Origin: Ectocarpus siliculosus
Taxonomy: Eukaryota > Sar > Phaeophyceae > Ectocarpales > Ectocarpaceae
Length of the DNA: 64,000 nucleotides
Direction of reading: 5' to 3'
Assembly (NCBI GenBank): GCA_000310025.1
Contig: FN649736.1
Span: forward strand, 1,322,501-1,386,500
Positions 47,586-60,200 of this stretch are shown here, piece by piece. The notes beneath the pieces were generated by a model. The model did no database searches. It was not told where the DNA came from and saw nothing but the letters and a program-made list of their open reading frames with translations. Numbering within the stretch: position 1 is the stretch's first letter; each line of letters begins with the position of its first letter. Made by a program: the position numbers and the translations under genes.

Positions 47586-50500
47586 CTAGTTATCTGATCC
47601 ACCGCCTCCAGTGATTCGGTAAAGCTTCTGGTCCAGATCCCGAATGTAGTAAATACGTGCCGGTCGTACACGCTTGCCCCTCAACTTGCCCTGGTATATG
47701 AAGGCCGTCTCCATCACCTGAAACGCGGTATCAACAGTATCAAAGGTGGCGTGCGGCAATGGACACCATGGTTTAGATGCGCTGATGATCTTCCTCTAGG
47801 AACGATGATAAACTAAACGGTGCATGTAAAACGGACGAATTTGTCTTGGATTGCGTGTGTGGTCACCCAATTTACTCGCGAGGTCAGTTTTACATCAGCT
47901 TTACACCTTTGGCGTGTCTTGTTTAGACGCACCGGCCGGGGTCACATAGGCGGTCATCATACAAGATGCGTTTTTCTCTTCACCTTGCTCGTCCTGCACG
48001 ATGTGCCGTAATGCATGCATGCAACCAAACGCGCAACTCGTGTTACATGAACAACCACCCACCTCGACGGATTGGATCAACGGGCTGAACAGCGGAATGT
48101 GGTGCTCGACCGGGTTGCCGTTGATGACGTCCCTGAGCAGTATGGAAGAGTCGATACCCTTGTTCACCTGCAGTGCCGCCAAACCCACAGCGATGCACGT
48201 TTGTTGGGTCGTTTACAAGTTTGGTGCTTGAAACGATCCATTCGCCTGACGTGACGGACTGAGCGACGCCTCGAATCTAGCGTCGAAGCTTCGCAGCTGA
48301 ATCTGGCGAGAAACGCACTCAAGGGTTGACCAGCGGGCCTAAACACCCAACAAGAACACCGTCAATACCTTGCTGTTGATAGAGCAAAGGTTCATGACGG
48401 TCTGATTGCATACACGCCCGGACGTCACATTTTTTTAGGCCTAACGCCGGAGCCGTGCACAACACCTACAGCAGTACTCAACATGGAATTGTCCACCCAC
48501 CTTCCGCAAGAGCACTCCTCGAACTTGGCTCGTCCGTGTCGCTTTCTTGTTTGCATACATCTGGGACATGGTATAAACAAAAACAACAGGAACGATGAGT
48601 TCACAGGAACGTACGCTTGGAAAATGTTGCTTCATGGCGTTGCGTGCGGAGATGTTCATGTTTTAGACCCGGTGGGTGCTACACCTTGGGGCAGGTCAGA
48701 GTGTCTAGGAAAAGTCCGCATGACGACACAGCAGTGGTCATGCCCCTGACGTCACTATCCACAAACTTGTAGCCGATATACTGAACCAATGCCCTCCAAA
48801 AACAAGTCAGCCTAGGATCAAACTTCTTTCTTGTGGCGTTTCCACACATTTCGTTCCAGACCATCCAACCCTGGTGTCTGAAGCGATGGCAAAGGACAAC
48901 ACATACGTTAAGGCAACCGTTGGTTGCAATCAGTTTGTTCTTTAGAGCAACAGTTGATTCGCGGGGTACACCCTGAGACAACCCGTGGGGCTTCATGCGG
49001 TACTGCAAGACACAAACAACCTCGTGGGTGTATCAGAGATCACGCGCGGCGGAAATATGAGAGTGGTCTGAGGGTGGAACAACACTGGACAACACGCTGT
49101 TATACATGGGGTTTGTGAAAATTCCAAACGGCACATCACCCTACCCACCCCGTCTTGCTCCCTCAGCCCATCACAACGACATTTGTTCAGGACGCCACTC
49201 ACAGCGCTCGTTTGAGCTAACCATACCAGATGATAATGGCCGTATGATAGGCCTGCAATGTGTGAGCCTCTATTTCTGAGCAGCAGTATCTTGTATAATC
49301 GAGGGGAGAAAAAACCGCCGCTCGGCAAGAAAAACAGCTCTCGCTTTAAGCAGCACTACACCTCTCCGGGTCAGCCTACCGCCAGCAAACGCACATCGAA
49401 TTGACTACTATAGCTCAGAGAAGAGCGGGGCGTCCGTCTCTTTAAGGCTTCGTGATCTGAGTGAGGGCGTAGTGTGTGCGGCAAGATGTAACAGGAGTCA
49501 ACACGACGAGAGATAAGGATGAGCAGCGTGTGGTTGGTTGCTGCCTCTTTAATGCATAAGGGCGCAATACAAGAGCCTACCAAGCGTGCAATTACCTAGC
49601 GACCTTCACTTGTATGGCCCACGCTTAGGGAGGTATCAGCGCGTACTACGGTAGAGCTGCACAAGCGGCATATGAGGTACGCAGTGCGTGCGGTATGAAC
49701 TTATGAATGTGAGCAGCAAACACGGGCAAGCGGCCACGTGCGTGACGTCATCTTCTACCATTTCTGGCAAAAAAAAAAACCAGCAGGGAGCGGCATTCCG
49801 GTCTTCGCGTGCTATATTTTCTGTTTTCAAATAAAATTGAGGCAGGCCATGGGTTCGTTCTTTCTCTGGACTTGAAGACCAAAAACCGAGTCAGCTCTTA
49901 CTCCCTGCCATCGCCCACCAGGATGGTGTGCTCTGTCTGCCTCACAATGTTGCTCACGAACGTGAAATTACGAAACTAATCGATCACTTGCGGATGGTGA
50001 CATCAACTGTTTGCGATAAACGCCGCAGTCATCCACGCGCAAGACACAGCCGTTTCACGATATTCCTCGTCGTCAACCATACGTACAGCAAAACCCGTAC
50101 ATTCACCGCAGCAATATCAACCATAGGCAATCCTCCCTCTGGTCCCATGTATGTATGTGCAATTTTCACGATATTCCTCGTCGTCAACCATACGTACAGC
50201 AAAACCCGTACATTCACCGCAGCAATATCAACCATAGGCAATCCTCCCTCTGGTCCCATGTATGTATGTGCAATTATTCACGTGTGGCGTATTCTCCATT
50301 TCTTTCGGACCTCGAGGAGCATCTATCTACATTTTTTTTTTTTTTGTCTTCACTTCAAATCAGCGCTCACAGCACTAGTGCCGTTTACTCCAACCCTCCC
50401 CTTCTGCGGTACTTTGCCTGTGATTTTTAATGCGAGAAGAGTTCAGCACTCTCTTCCCTCCGTGTACACACGAACTAGCGCTATCCACTAGGCCAGGAGC

Positions 50501-53500
50501 GGAAGCGAGAAAAAAACTCACTTTGCAAGAAAAGCTCGCTTACGCCGGGAATCGAACCCCTGACCTGACCTCTAGAAGGTTTCGAGGATACCAACTAGAC
50601 CACCGGGGCGACCGGCGCATATCTCCCTGTGGTGTTCGAAAGACCTGGTTCGAAAACAAAGCAACTCATTTCTTGGTTGCATCAAACCATGCGCACAACG
50701 CGGTCCGCAGCCAACCCCACGCGTACGTACGTTTGCGACATGTTCGATCTGCGCGATCGTTTACTCGTCAACCATGCGTGCGCACGATATTCACAATAGC
50801 CCACAACCAAACGCGCGTGAAAAACAGAATCATAAAATGGATATTCGACAGAGGTTAGCAGAAGCATGCTCCATGCCCAGTCAAGATACCGATGGTGGAT
50901 GGCTCGAGGTCAAAGCAGACTTCGTACTCTCGCCGGTGTTGCTGTCGCATACAACAGGTCTTGTGTTTCGCATGCAGGAAGATTTACAAAAAAACAGGCG
51001 GCTGTTGAAAGGTCGCGTGTAATCGATTACGAGCGTCGTAGGCAGCTGGAGGACTGTAAATTTCTCCACTCTGGCTGGTTGGGTGGATCCTCTACATAAT
51101 ACTGGTGTAGGTGGGATTATTTACCTCTGAAGAGAACGTTTCAATGTTTCCGGATAAAGCCAGCGAGCGGTGTTAGAACGAAAACCTTATTATCGCTCAT
51201 CCATATGTTCGTTGCCTTGCGTGATACCTCAGTATGGAGTACGGAATAACCCTACGCAAGCAATCAACATTTTGTACCAAGTTCAATCGGTCGATGCCCG
51301 GCGCGGAGTCGCTAAAAAACATTTGACGACGCATGACAGTTTTACACTTCATTAGGTGTAATTAGTCCGCTTTGTTAAGCGTTGCGGCGTAAGGCAACGA
51401 AATCCTTGCGTACACTGTTTTTCATTTTCGTGATGCCTAGTGTTTCGGGGTGGCACAAGTACAGTAAAGCGAAGGATATCCGCAGGCCCTGCCTCTCTTG
51501 GTTATCAGCCTACACCGGCAACAGAGTTAACCACCTCAGCACGCCACCCTATCTTTCCCCAACACATTCCGTCACGGTACCTAGCAAGCCCATTCCTTTG
51601 CTTCAGACAAAATTACGGTCAAGATTGAAAAACTTGAGATCTAGATAGACTAGGGGACGGGGTTTATGAGAATGATGGCTGTTGGCGCACTTGGTGCGGC
51701 CCCGACTGGGCGCGTATCCATCCCGACGACGGGAAGAAAAGAGTTGCGTATGCATATGTAGTTATGACACCGTTCAACCGAAGACCAGATTCGTATTAAT
51801 GCAACGTCGTGATATCGTGATATTGCCTACGCCTCGTGCCGCCAGCAATGGAAAAGCAAATGCCCAATATTTCGGTCAGAGCCTATCTCTTTCTCTTGTC
51901 TCCCGACAACTCTCCCTTTGATTTTAAGGTTTTCGGCTGGGCCTAGAACAAAAAGGGAAGGGACTGCTGAGCCCTTCTCGTATTCAAAACTGAAGGTAAG
52001 CACCGCAGTAGGAAAAGTCGACAGATGAAGAATTACAGTTCTTCGTGTGTTACCCCTGCTGGTGCGTCAACACAGAACGAAAAAGGGCAAGTCTGGCGCC
52101 CAGAATAGGACAGAGAAAAGACAAAAACAACTCGGCGGCGAAAAACGTTCGAGTCGTAAATGAATCTGTGTTTGTGTGTTGTCGTATGGTCATCAGCCAT
52201 GCCATCTGTTACGGATGTCAGGCTGGATCTTTCACGGGCGAAACGTCCACACAGCAGTGCGCGCTTTTCACTCGCACGGAATCACCGTCCTCCACCGAAA
52301 ATTACCCACAGCAGTAACCACGACCAGCCTCGAAGAAGCCCGCACACAGACGAGGGGCGTACAGCAGTCCTAAAGGGGGCGGCCGCTGTACGTAGTGGAG
52401 CGATGTGAGGTTGGGTCTTGCGGCCGGGTCTTTTCTCGCCTCTTCTGCCGTCTTTTTCGTTCAACCCATGTGCCAAATTTCGTAGGCAAAAGAGCCGGCC
52501 TATAACTGCTGTAATGATGTAAACCTGTCTAGAGCAGTATATACATACGGCAGCATCTGGATGCACCAGCCGGGGTCTCACTGAGCCAGCAGGCGCTCCT
52601 TCATTTCTCCGCCATCCTCCGCTTCATACTGCTGTAGACTGGAGTAGCTACCACGAGAAGGATTCAGCTGTCCCTTATCCTTGTGGACCTCCACGTCTAA
52701 ACGTGTAGTAACCAGTACAGTATCCACGAAAACATCTCCCCACGTGTTGGGCACGATGTGAGACAACAACAAATTGGACGCGAAAGCACCGAGATTCGAA
52801 CTCATGTCCCACATGTCAGATGGTTGCCAAGAATTAGTGAACCTTTCCGTCGCCTTGCGGGCCGTCGCCTTGCGGGCGACCGCAATATCAACAACGATAT
52901 AATCATCCCGTAGGCCATGAGCGACCTTTGTTGGCAAAGCACGAAGGCTTCCTGCACTAGAGGGCCCGTACTACGCACCCTCGAACCAGGAGTGGCTGCT
53001 GCATTGTTCGTTTCTCGCAACCGCCGTTTTCCACGAACAGGACAACCAGCAGACGCAACGACAGAGAGCGGCACTCACCGTAACCTCAATGGCGTCCCCA
53101 ATCTTCATGTCTGGCAATTCACATCTCTCCCCATTGCGCTGCTCCTGACGCAACTCATTGAGAAGAAACGAGGCCCTAGCGAGCGAGACAGCAAACACAC
53201 CAAGAATATGATCACGCAGCAGCAGCAGAGAGTCGGATACACCGCCGTTAACATGCGGTCGTATGCATGCGAGAGCTGCGAGTGCGGTGGGAAGTCTTGC
53301 GGTTTGCGCAACGTTGACTTTCAGTGCATATACATATGATACGTGATCCATAACGAGGCGGGCGCGGTGCGGCGGCAGAGGGAAGAGGTGTGTGTATGGC
53401 GTCGCCACACCTAACGGCCTATAGCTAGGAAGCAATCAAGCGAGGGAATGCGGACAAAGGCGAGTGAATAAGGCCACCCCCAGCAAAACGGCAGTCCAAG

Positions 53501-53929
53501 GCTAGCCATGTGCACGTGTGCAGAGAAGCTTGTGCTGTACGGCGATTATCCAAGCGGAAAAAGGTGGTCATTATTACAGCAGTACTACGTACATAGATAG
53601 TGGTAGCATACAGCAATCAACGAGGGAACGAGCAGATGCCGGAGACTTTGAACTCACCGCTTTTGGGGTATACGATGCTTCAGCCTTTGGACCTTCTCAT
53701 CCACGTTAAGGGTGATTCCCTCCACTGCTGTTTGCGTAGCCTGCATAGAAGCCCATCTCCATCGACCGGCTGATGCTTCTCCTGGTGCCCTAGACCCTCC
53801 TGCTGCCGCAGAGGGCAAGTGCGATGATGCGGCCTCGTGGACCGCAAGGTTTCTGCTAATCGCCACAACGCCTCTTTCTCTACTTCCCACCAACCTAGTG
53901 GCCAACCGGCACGCGGTATTGCAGAGCAT
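47586..53929 (-). CDS. MRPL19: Mitochondrial large-subunit ribosomal protein bL19
   Basis: Exons: 53929-53658, 53175-53079, 48560-48501, 48167-48063 and 47717-47586, 221 residues, phases matched. An Arg/Ala/Ser-rich leader without acidic clusters at its start (MLCNTACRLATRLVGSRERG) suggests mitochondrial import. The bacterial-type L19 body follows: LLNELRQEQRNGE, LPDMKIGDAIEV, RTSQVRGVLLRKVNKGIDSS, the HHIPLFSPLIQSVEV core, and RGKRVRPARIYYIRDLDQK at the end. L19 sits at the subunit interface of the large ribosomal subunit. The third intron-exon step is unusual: intron 2 spans 48561-53078 (4.5 kb) and holds a 111-bp tandem duplication and a tRNA-like Pol III unit. A plastid destination is less likely because there is no signal peptide. 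It is divergent with PTEN. Confidence 0.9.
50053..50274. repeat. Tandem duplication, two 111-bp copies
   Basis: The units 50053-50163 and 50164-50274 are identical as far as I can read, beginning TTTCACGATATTCC. The absence of differences implies a very recent duplication, or a collapsed or misassembled repeat. Confidence 0.93.
50510..50609 (-). ncRNA. tRNA-like Pol III unit (tRNA-derived SINE head or tRNA relic)
   Basis: On the minus strand, TGGTCTAGTTGG matches the Pol III A box and GGTTCGATTCC matches the B box, with spacing as in a tRNA. GCCCCGG at the 5' side does not pair properly with the 3' side, and the anticodon arm is distorted. It is therefore not a sound tRNA; it resembles tRNA-Asp/Glu. 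Seven T (50516-50510) follow about 30 bases after the body, a Pol III stop. This fits a short tRNA-derived transposon or a decayed tRNA gene. Confidence 0.6.
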
Positions 53930-54275
53930 ATCTCTCCCTCCTCTAACCCGGCCTGATGCGGCTGAGCTCCCTACCCTAGTCTGTGTGTCCGTCAAGTCTT
54001 GCAGAGGCAGGCACGAGACCCAGCTGCAGCAATGGGCAAGCCTTGCACTCGGTAACACAGACATAAGGGAGCACCGTGAATCATCCACACCCCACTATAT
54101 TCCTGATCGCGAACACCGGACCACCAACTCCGAAGTCCGGAGTCCGCGCCCGGAGCCTCTTTTGCTTTTGGCAGTCGGTCTGTTTCGGAGAAGGACAGGG
54201 GCAAGACAGGCAAGACTGCCTTTTCGTCTCTCCCAGCGCCTGTACGCCGCGGCGACCCGCCTCCGCTGAGCTGTT
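53930..54275. promoter_or_regulatory. Divergent promoter region, 346 bp
   Basis: Gap between the bL19m start (-, 53929) and the proposed PTEN start (+, 54276). It is the third head-to-head pair in the window. No TATA box was seen. It depends on the PTEN first exon being right. Confidence 0.4.
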
Positions 54276-57200
54276 ATGCAGGCTGATGGTCCGCTCTATC
54301 GAAGGTGGTGGAAGGTGAGTGTAGTGTTGGCGACAGGCGTGGTCTTCTGGCAAGGTGCGCACATATTTTCATTCAGTGTCAAGGTCCCCTTCCATCCCCG
54401 TCCGTCTCTCTGGCGTCGTTGCATCAACAAACAATATGCTGCACGCCCACAGACCATCACTAACATGAAAGGACGTGTCTGTTTTGGGCCATCTGTTCGC
54501 AGATTGATGCCTCTCGTTTTAGTGTTTTAGCCCAACGAGACGTGCGTTTTTTGCTCCACGGACGGAGAGGAAAGAGTTCTTACCCGCTCTCACACACGAA
54601 CACACAACGCTGTTTTCTGCTGTTTTTCCCCTGCTGTTCTCCATCGAATGTGTCGTCTGCGCAATTGAAAGGTGTGTCTGTTCCCGAGGTGCTGCTTGCC
54701 TTGCAACGCTGTCTTGCACCCGTGCCGTGCGAGTGTGTCCCAGAATAAGACAAGATATCGACAGGTGAGAAAAAATACAGCTGTAGCATGATCCATGAGG
54801 CCGCGCCCTGAAGACCACGCTGCACAGCACAGAGTTTTTTGTCTGCCATGGTCAAACGCTCCCACCCACCCTGTGGTGCTCCCAACGAGACGAAACCCTG
54901 CCCTGTGTCCGTCAAATTGCATTCATGTATCCACAACTGTCAAAGAGGCACAACAGCTAACGCTCTTCGCCAACACATGCTGCTTCATCAAGCACCATTT
55001 TCTGACGGTTTTCTCTCATTCCCCGGCTTGGGGCTTGTTTTGTACAAGTGCATACACGAATCCAAGACCGCGCCAGAACACGCAAGGGCCGCTTTGAGAT
55101 TTGTGCCCGCCCATTTGGTGGTTTGGTGGTCATTTTGCTCGCATGGCATCTGAACCAGCCCAAAACACCCCCGACAACAGGGCGGGGATTTGTGCCTGCT
55201 TTCGTCTTGGCTCCGGCTTGTTTTCGGAGGCAGCACCAATGTCCCGCCAGCGATGTCGCGAGGACCCGTTGGGTTCCATTTCTCTGTCGTCGAACAGGAT
55301 ATATTTCGGAGATGCACCAAACACGCCGGGCAAACGGCAAATACTCCTTGCGCAAAGATTAGAAAAATCCTCCCAACAATTTGAACTCTCGGAACTATTT
55401 GGTAGACCAGCAGCGATCGGGAACTTCTTTTTGCCGCCGCCCCGCAACAACTCCTTCCGATGCATATTGTATCGCAGACAAATACCCACGTGTTTGCGTT
55501 TTTTACGTTGCACCCCTTTGCGACAACGCCCCCTTCGTCGCGCCATGCCCACGCTCGGAGGTGGTCGTGGCGTGTGTGTCGATGTACGTATTTATGTATG
55601 TACACTCGAAGGCCGGGTGCACATGTAGCAAATGTTGTCGTATGACGTCCCGGTGTCCAAAGTACAGTGGGGGGCCCTCTATAGTGCCGGTTGAATAGTG
55701 CCAACTGCCGGTATAGTGCCGGTAAAATCTCTCCTCACAGAAAGCGCCCTCAATAGTGCCAAACGGCACTATTGAGGGCGGGCCTGGTATAGTGCCGGTT
55801 GGGCACCACGTCAGCCCGCAATAGTGCCGGTTCACACACGCACGCACACACACCACCACACTCCCAAAATACAGACACCGTGCTGCTGCAGTCCAACACA
55901 GCTCTACGCAGAGGCGCACCATGCCGTGTGCGGAAGGTGAACTGTGCCTTCAACAGAACAGAACGCCGAAGGCCCCTCATGGCCACGTCTGCAAGGGAGG
56001 ATGTGGCGGGCGGCTCCATGGCACTTGCGGCAGCGTGGAGGGTGACTTCGAAACATCCCGCATCTATCTGCAGTTCTTGCGTCGCTGCTAAGACTGGCAA
56101 GCGCAAAGCGACCGCAGCTGGGGTTGATGCTGGGGCGGGACCATCTAAACGTCCGACAGAGAAAGGGGGGGGGAAGAAGGCTTCTCGCGCGCGGCTGAGC
56201 AACGCTGACAAGGTTGAGGTCCTCAAGCTGCTGGATGCCAAGATTTCTCATGAGCAGATAGCAGATCGCTTTAAGTGCTCGGAACGGCTGGTCCGCAAGG
56301 TGAAAGCTGAACGGAAGGAACTGGAGGCTAAGGCAGCTGCAGGCGACGGAAGCCAGAAAACCGCACGCAGAGGAGACTTTCCGGAGGTAGGTAGAGTACA
56401 CGACATGCCTGGCAATTTCCTCTCGAACGTTGTTTTTCCCCGCCATTTTTCAAAAATGCCCTCATGTCGCCGATTTCTACTGCTGTACCTTTTTTTTTTT
56501 TGCCCTTCCTTGTTTCTTTGCCTTTCCCTTTTCGTCTTTTCGTATGTATCATATGGTGTTTTTTTTTTTCATGTCACCTCCTTTTTTTCTTTCTCTTTGC
56601 CTTTTTTTGTTATGTCTTTGGCCTTTGAGGTCCTCGATGTCCACACTCATAGACCTTCCGATTATTTGTCCTTGAAATTGAAAGAGCACTGTTGTGTACA
56701 TATTCGCACCCGCTTTTTTTTCAAAACAAACAAGCAGATGTAAGCAGATGTAAGCAGATGTAGCCTGTACGAGCGTCTCCTCGCAACTTTCCCTTTCCCC
56801 TCCCGCAATTTTTCTTTCCGGGTGTAGTGGCACTTAAAAAACATCAGCTTTGTTTACGGTGTACCGCGGCGTCGTCCCTCGTATCTGCGCCGCGCAGTGT
56901 AGATGCTTACGTTTGAAACTAACCGTTGGTCGCTTGAACCTCTGCATTGTATACTCTTTTTCGCCGGCAGGTGGATGAGATAGTTATTGATCTGCTCGAT
57001 AAAGCCCGGAAGGCCAAGATGCCCGTCACACGGGACGTACTTCGAAGCTTCGGCCGTTCCACCGTGGCAACCCTGCTCGCTGAGCCCGCTACTTCTGCAG
57101 CAGTGAGGGCGAGGGTCGAGGACTTCAAGGCCGGTGACAAGTGGGCCAAGAACTTCTTCGTGAAGCGCAACAAGGTGCTGAGTGCGAGACTTCATGGCGA

Positions 57201-60200
57201 GGCTGGTAGTGTCGACCCAGCGGCCATCGAGAAGGGCATGGAGGAAGTCAGGAGCCTTTGCGCGAAGTACCCAGCTAGGTTCATCTTCAACGTGGACGAG
57301 ACAGGCATCCAGTGGAAGCTTATGCCCAGGCGCACGTATCTTTCCTCCTCGGAGGACCGCAAGAAGGCGCGGGGCTCCAAGAGCATGTACTTCAAGGATC
57401 GGATGTCTGCCATCATGTGCAGCAACGCCGACGGACAGTGATCATGAGGACACGGGGGGCGGCCGCCGCGCCCCACCGGCTTACGGTGAACTGTCTTCTC
57501 ACTTCGGCGTCCTGGAGGTGGCCGCGCGGGAGAGTGGAAACGGGGACGCTGCGTTCCACCTATCGAAAGCGAAGATGGCGATGATCGCGGCACATGCCGC
57601 TAAGGGCGTGCGCCAGACAGACATGAGAGAGTTTGTTGATGAGTGAGGGGGGGACAGCTATACCGCAGTTTTTTTCTTTTTGTTTTGTTTTATTTTTGTC
57701 CGCTTCGTTGCTGGCGCGTTTATTGGTTTTGTTGGCGTGTCTCATCACGCAACATCGTAGGGAGGCAGCGAGGAACGTGATATTTTTTCAAGTATACTAA
57801 GTTGCACGGACGGGAGCTGTACACGGGGTTTGGCTCCGAAGGTGAATTCTGTGCGTGCATGCGGGAATGGTTTCGCGGCAAACTCAGCTATCAGAGTGGA
57901 ACCCACATTTGTCTCAGAAAAGGGTGCCCCTGCCGCCCACAAAGTATATTCACCACACTCGATCCACATGCTACTCTGTTGGCCTCGCAAATGGTAAGCG
58001 ATACACCATGAACTCAAACAGCAGTGCCTCAGTAGTGCCAGACCGGCACTACTGAGGGATATCGATCACCCGAATAGTGCCGTTTGGCACTACAGTATTG
58101 AGGCACTATTCCCAGTTGTGCCGGTGCCCGCTATAGTGCCGGTGAACGCCCTGCGCACGTACCGGCACTATAGAGGGCCCCCCACTGTACTGAAGTGTCA
58201 ACAATCAACCCCCCGGCACAATCATAAAAGCAGTAGTTCCAGCAAATAGCCCCAAGACACTTTCTTCTGCATCTGGAGCTCTAGGGCCCATCGTTTAGTA
58301 AAAGAGTCGACGGCGCGAAAGAGTGCGTAACGGCGGTGTCCAAAGATGAGTATATTATATATCTGACAAGGTTTCATGTTGACGTTTTAGCGCCAGGATT
58401 TTGTTGTGAGCGCAGCTTGCGAAAAATGGCTTCGCGGCTGCGGACTGGAAATTTGTATTGGGCGCGCGCAGGAAATGTCCGCCCTTGAAAGTATCGCATT
58501 TTTCTGGGCAAGTCGCCACCGCCTTGTACGTACTGCTGTACATGTGCAAGGGCAATTTCTGGCAAACTTCATCGGGGGAATGGAAAGGATCTCGCGTAGT
58601 GCGCCGTCTGAAGCCTCTCGCGCATGCCTACAATGCCTAATTTGGTGTGCCGTTCCCCATTCCCCAGGGCAACGTTAGCCTTGCAGTCGAGGAGGCGAGA
58701 CTCGTTTTCATTTGTTCACTCTTTTACTTTGGGTAATGATGACTGGTGTTGCTGCTGCTGTCTCCACATTCTCGGCTGCTTGCTCTCCCAGGATGGCTTC
58801 GATTTGGACTTGACGTACGTGACGAGCCGAATTATCGTCCACGGCTTTCCCTCTACCGGCGTAGGTGAGACCAGACTAGGATACTTGGTGGGCTCCGCTG
58901 ACACAGACAGTCGTTAGCGCTCTGATGTTGAGGCCGCCGGGCGGGGCGGCGGGGAAGGGGTTGCTTCCGCGGGCGGCATGAGTGCCGTCGGTGATGCCAC
59001 TGCTATTCTCGGCTTTATATGGCTTTATATTTACGGTACTTGTAACGGTAATGGGCGCGTAGACTTTAGCCTTACCGGTAAGTACTCGACAGCAGTCCGG
59101 TCAAATCGCAACAAACACAGTAGTCAATGTGGAGTGTTACCACGAACGCTGGGACGGTTAGGGTCGACTTTGTGTACTCAATATTTTTGAAATTATGCAA
59201 CGAGTCCCCCAATCATTTCCGTTTTGGGGATGGCCACAATTTGCTTTTAGAAAATGAAAGTAAACTTCACGTTGACGACTGCGCTGTATTTTCGTTTAAT
59301 GTTCGCACGAGGCACGAGCAAGACACGTTCGCCCCTCACACCTCCCACCCCCCGCAAAAGTTTGTCCACCCTAAAGCGGTACTAAAATGGTTGAGGTAGC
59401 AACATTAACATTTTATCCAAGAAGGAAGCGATCGAGATTGGGGACTAGGAAGTTTGACGTGTTTGGTAGAGGACTTGGAGGGAAAGTGACCCGCACCGAA
59501 TTGTTGGCGGTGCCTTCCTCTCCTGTGACTGTGAGCACAAGCGATACTCCTCCCGGAAGAATTGCGATCCGTTGTCTACGTATGGTCAATTAAATTTATT
59601 GACCGAGGAACCAATTACGACAACAGCAGTGCCCGCCCGATGTCTGATCCTCTAGTAATCGTGACAGGAATTGCTCTTGGTACATACTTCATGGTTTGTT
59701 GCTTGTCAACAAATTGGTGCTGTAGGCTGCGGTCCAGCGTTCAGTTGTGGACTCGACTCATGCGCCAAACAAACGTTGATGAAACAGAAGCAGCAGGTGT
59801 GGATCGCCCAGGCCACGTCCGGATTCGCCCGCTGTGGTCTTCTGCTGCGAATGAATGAATGCTGTGGTTTACATCGCATGATATGCTATTCTGACTACCG
59901 TAGCCTCGGAAATGGGCGTCTCTGTCTCCTATCTTTAGCACGCCCCTGCTCCGATGCAAGTTAACCTGTGAGAATCTTGGCCGCGTGTGTGCCTTTGCGT
60001 TTCCCTTCACGTCTCTGTCGGCGCAGAACACATCTACCGGAATCCTCGAACCGAGGTGCAGCGACTGCTCGAAAAGTATCACAGGGGTCACTACAAGGTG
60101 TACAACTTCGCGAATGAGCCAGGCCGGACGTACCCGGACCAACTCTTTCAGGGCCGCGTGGAGAGGTTTGTGTTGTCGTACTGTATGCGTATTCTGTTGT

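Larger units (their letters stand above)
48561..53078. other. 4.5-kb intron of the bL19m gene
   Basis: Its donor GTGAGT (minus strand, at 53078) and acceptor after a T-rich tract (48561) are both strong. Inside are the tandem duplication at 50053-50274, the tRNA-like unit at 50510-50609 and seven or more ACTGCTGT/ACAGCAGT octamers, five of them clustered at 52251-52635. No further gene was recognised. Confidence 0.7.
55665..58187 (+). mobile_element. Pogo/Tigger-type Tc1-mariner DNA transposon, internally deleted, 2,523 bp
   Basis: The two ends are perfect 27-bp inverted repeats starting CAGTGGGGGGCCCTC (55665-55691 and 58161-58187), flanked by TA on both sides (55663-55664, 58188-58189), the target of this superfamily. 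Inside are a helix-turn-helix/CENP-B-like DNA-binding part and the start of a DDE domain. The rest of the catalytic core is missing, so this copy is non-autonomous. Many TAGTGCC words lie next to both ends. It is inserted in the proposed first intron of PTEN. The perfect TIRs argue for recent movement. Confidence 0.95.

Noticed and set aside
50539..50609. Functional tRNA gene
   Set aside because: A and B boxes are good but the acceptor stem does not pair and the anticodon arm is irregular; kept only as tRNA-like.
52578..52937. Minus-strand frame ending in an acidic C-terminus, considered as a terminal exon
   Set aside because: No acceptor keeps it in phase with the upstream bL19m exon, whereas the exon at 48560-48501 fits both phase and L19 homology. 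It could still belong to an unknown short gene.
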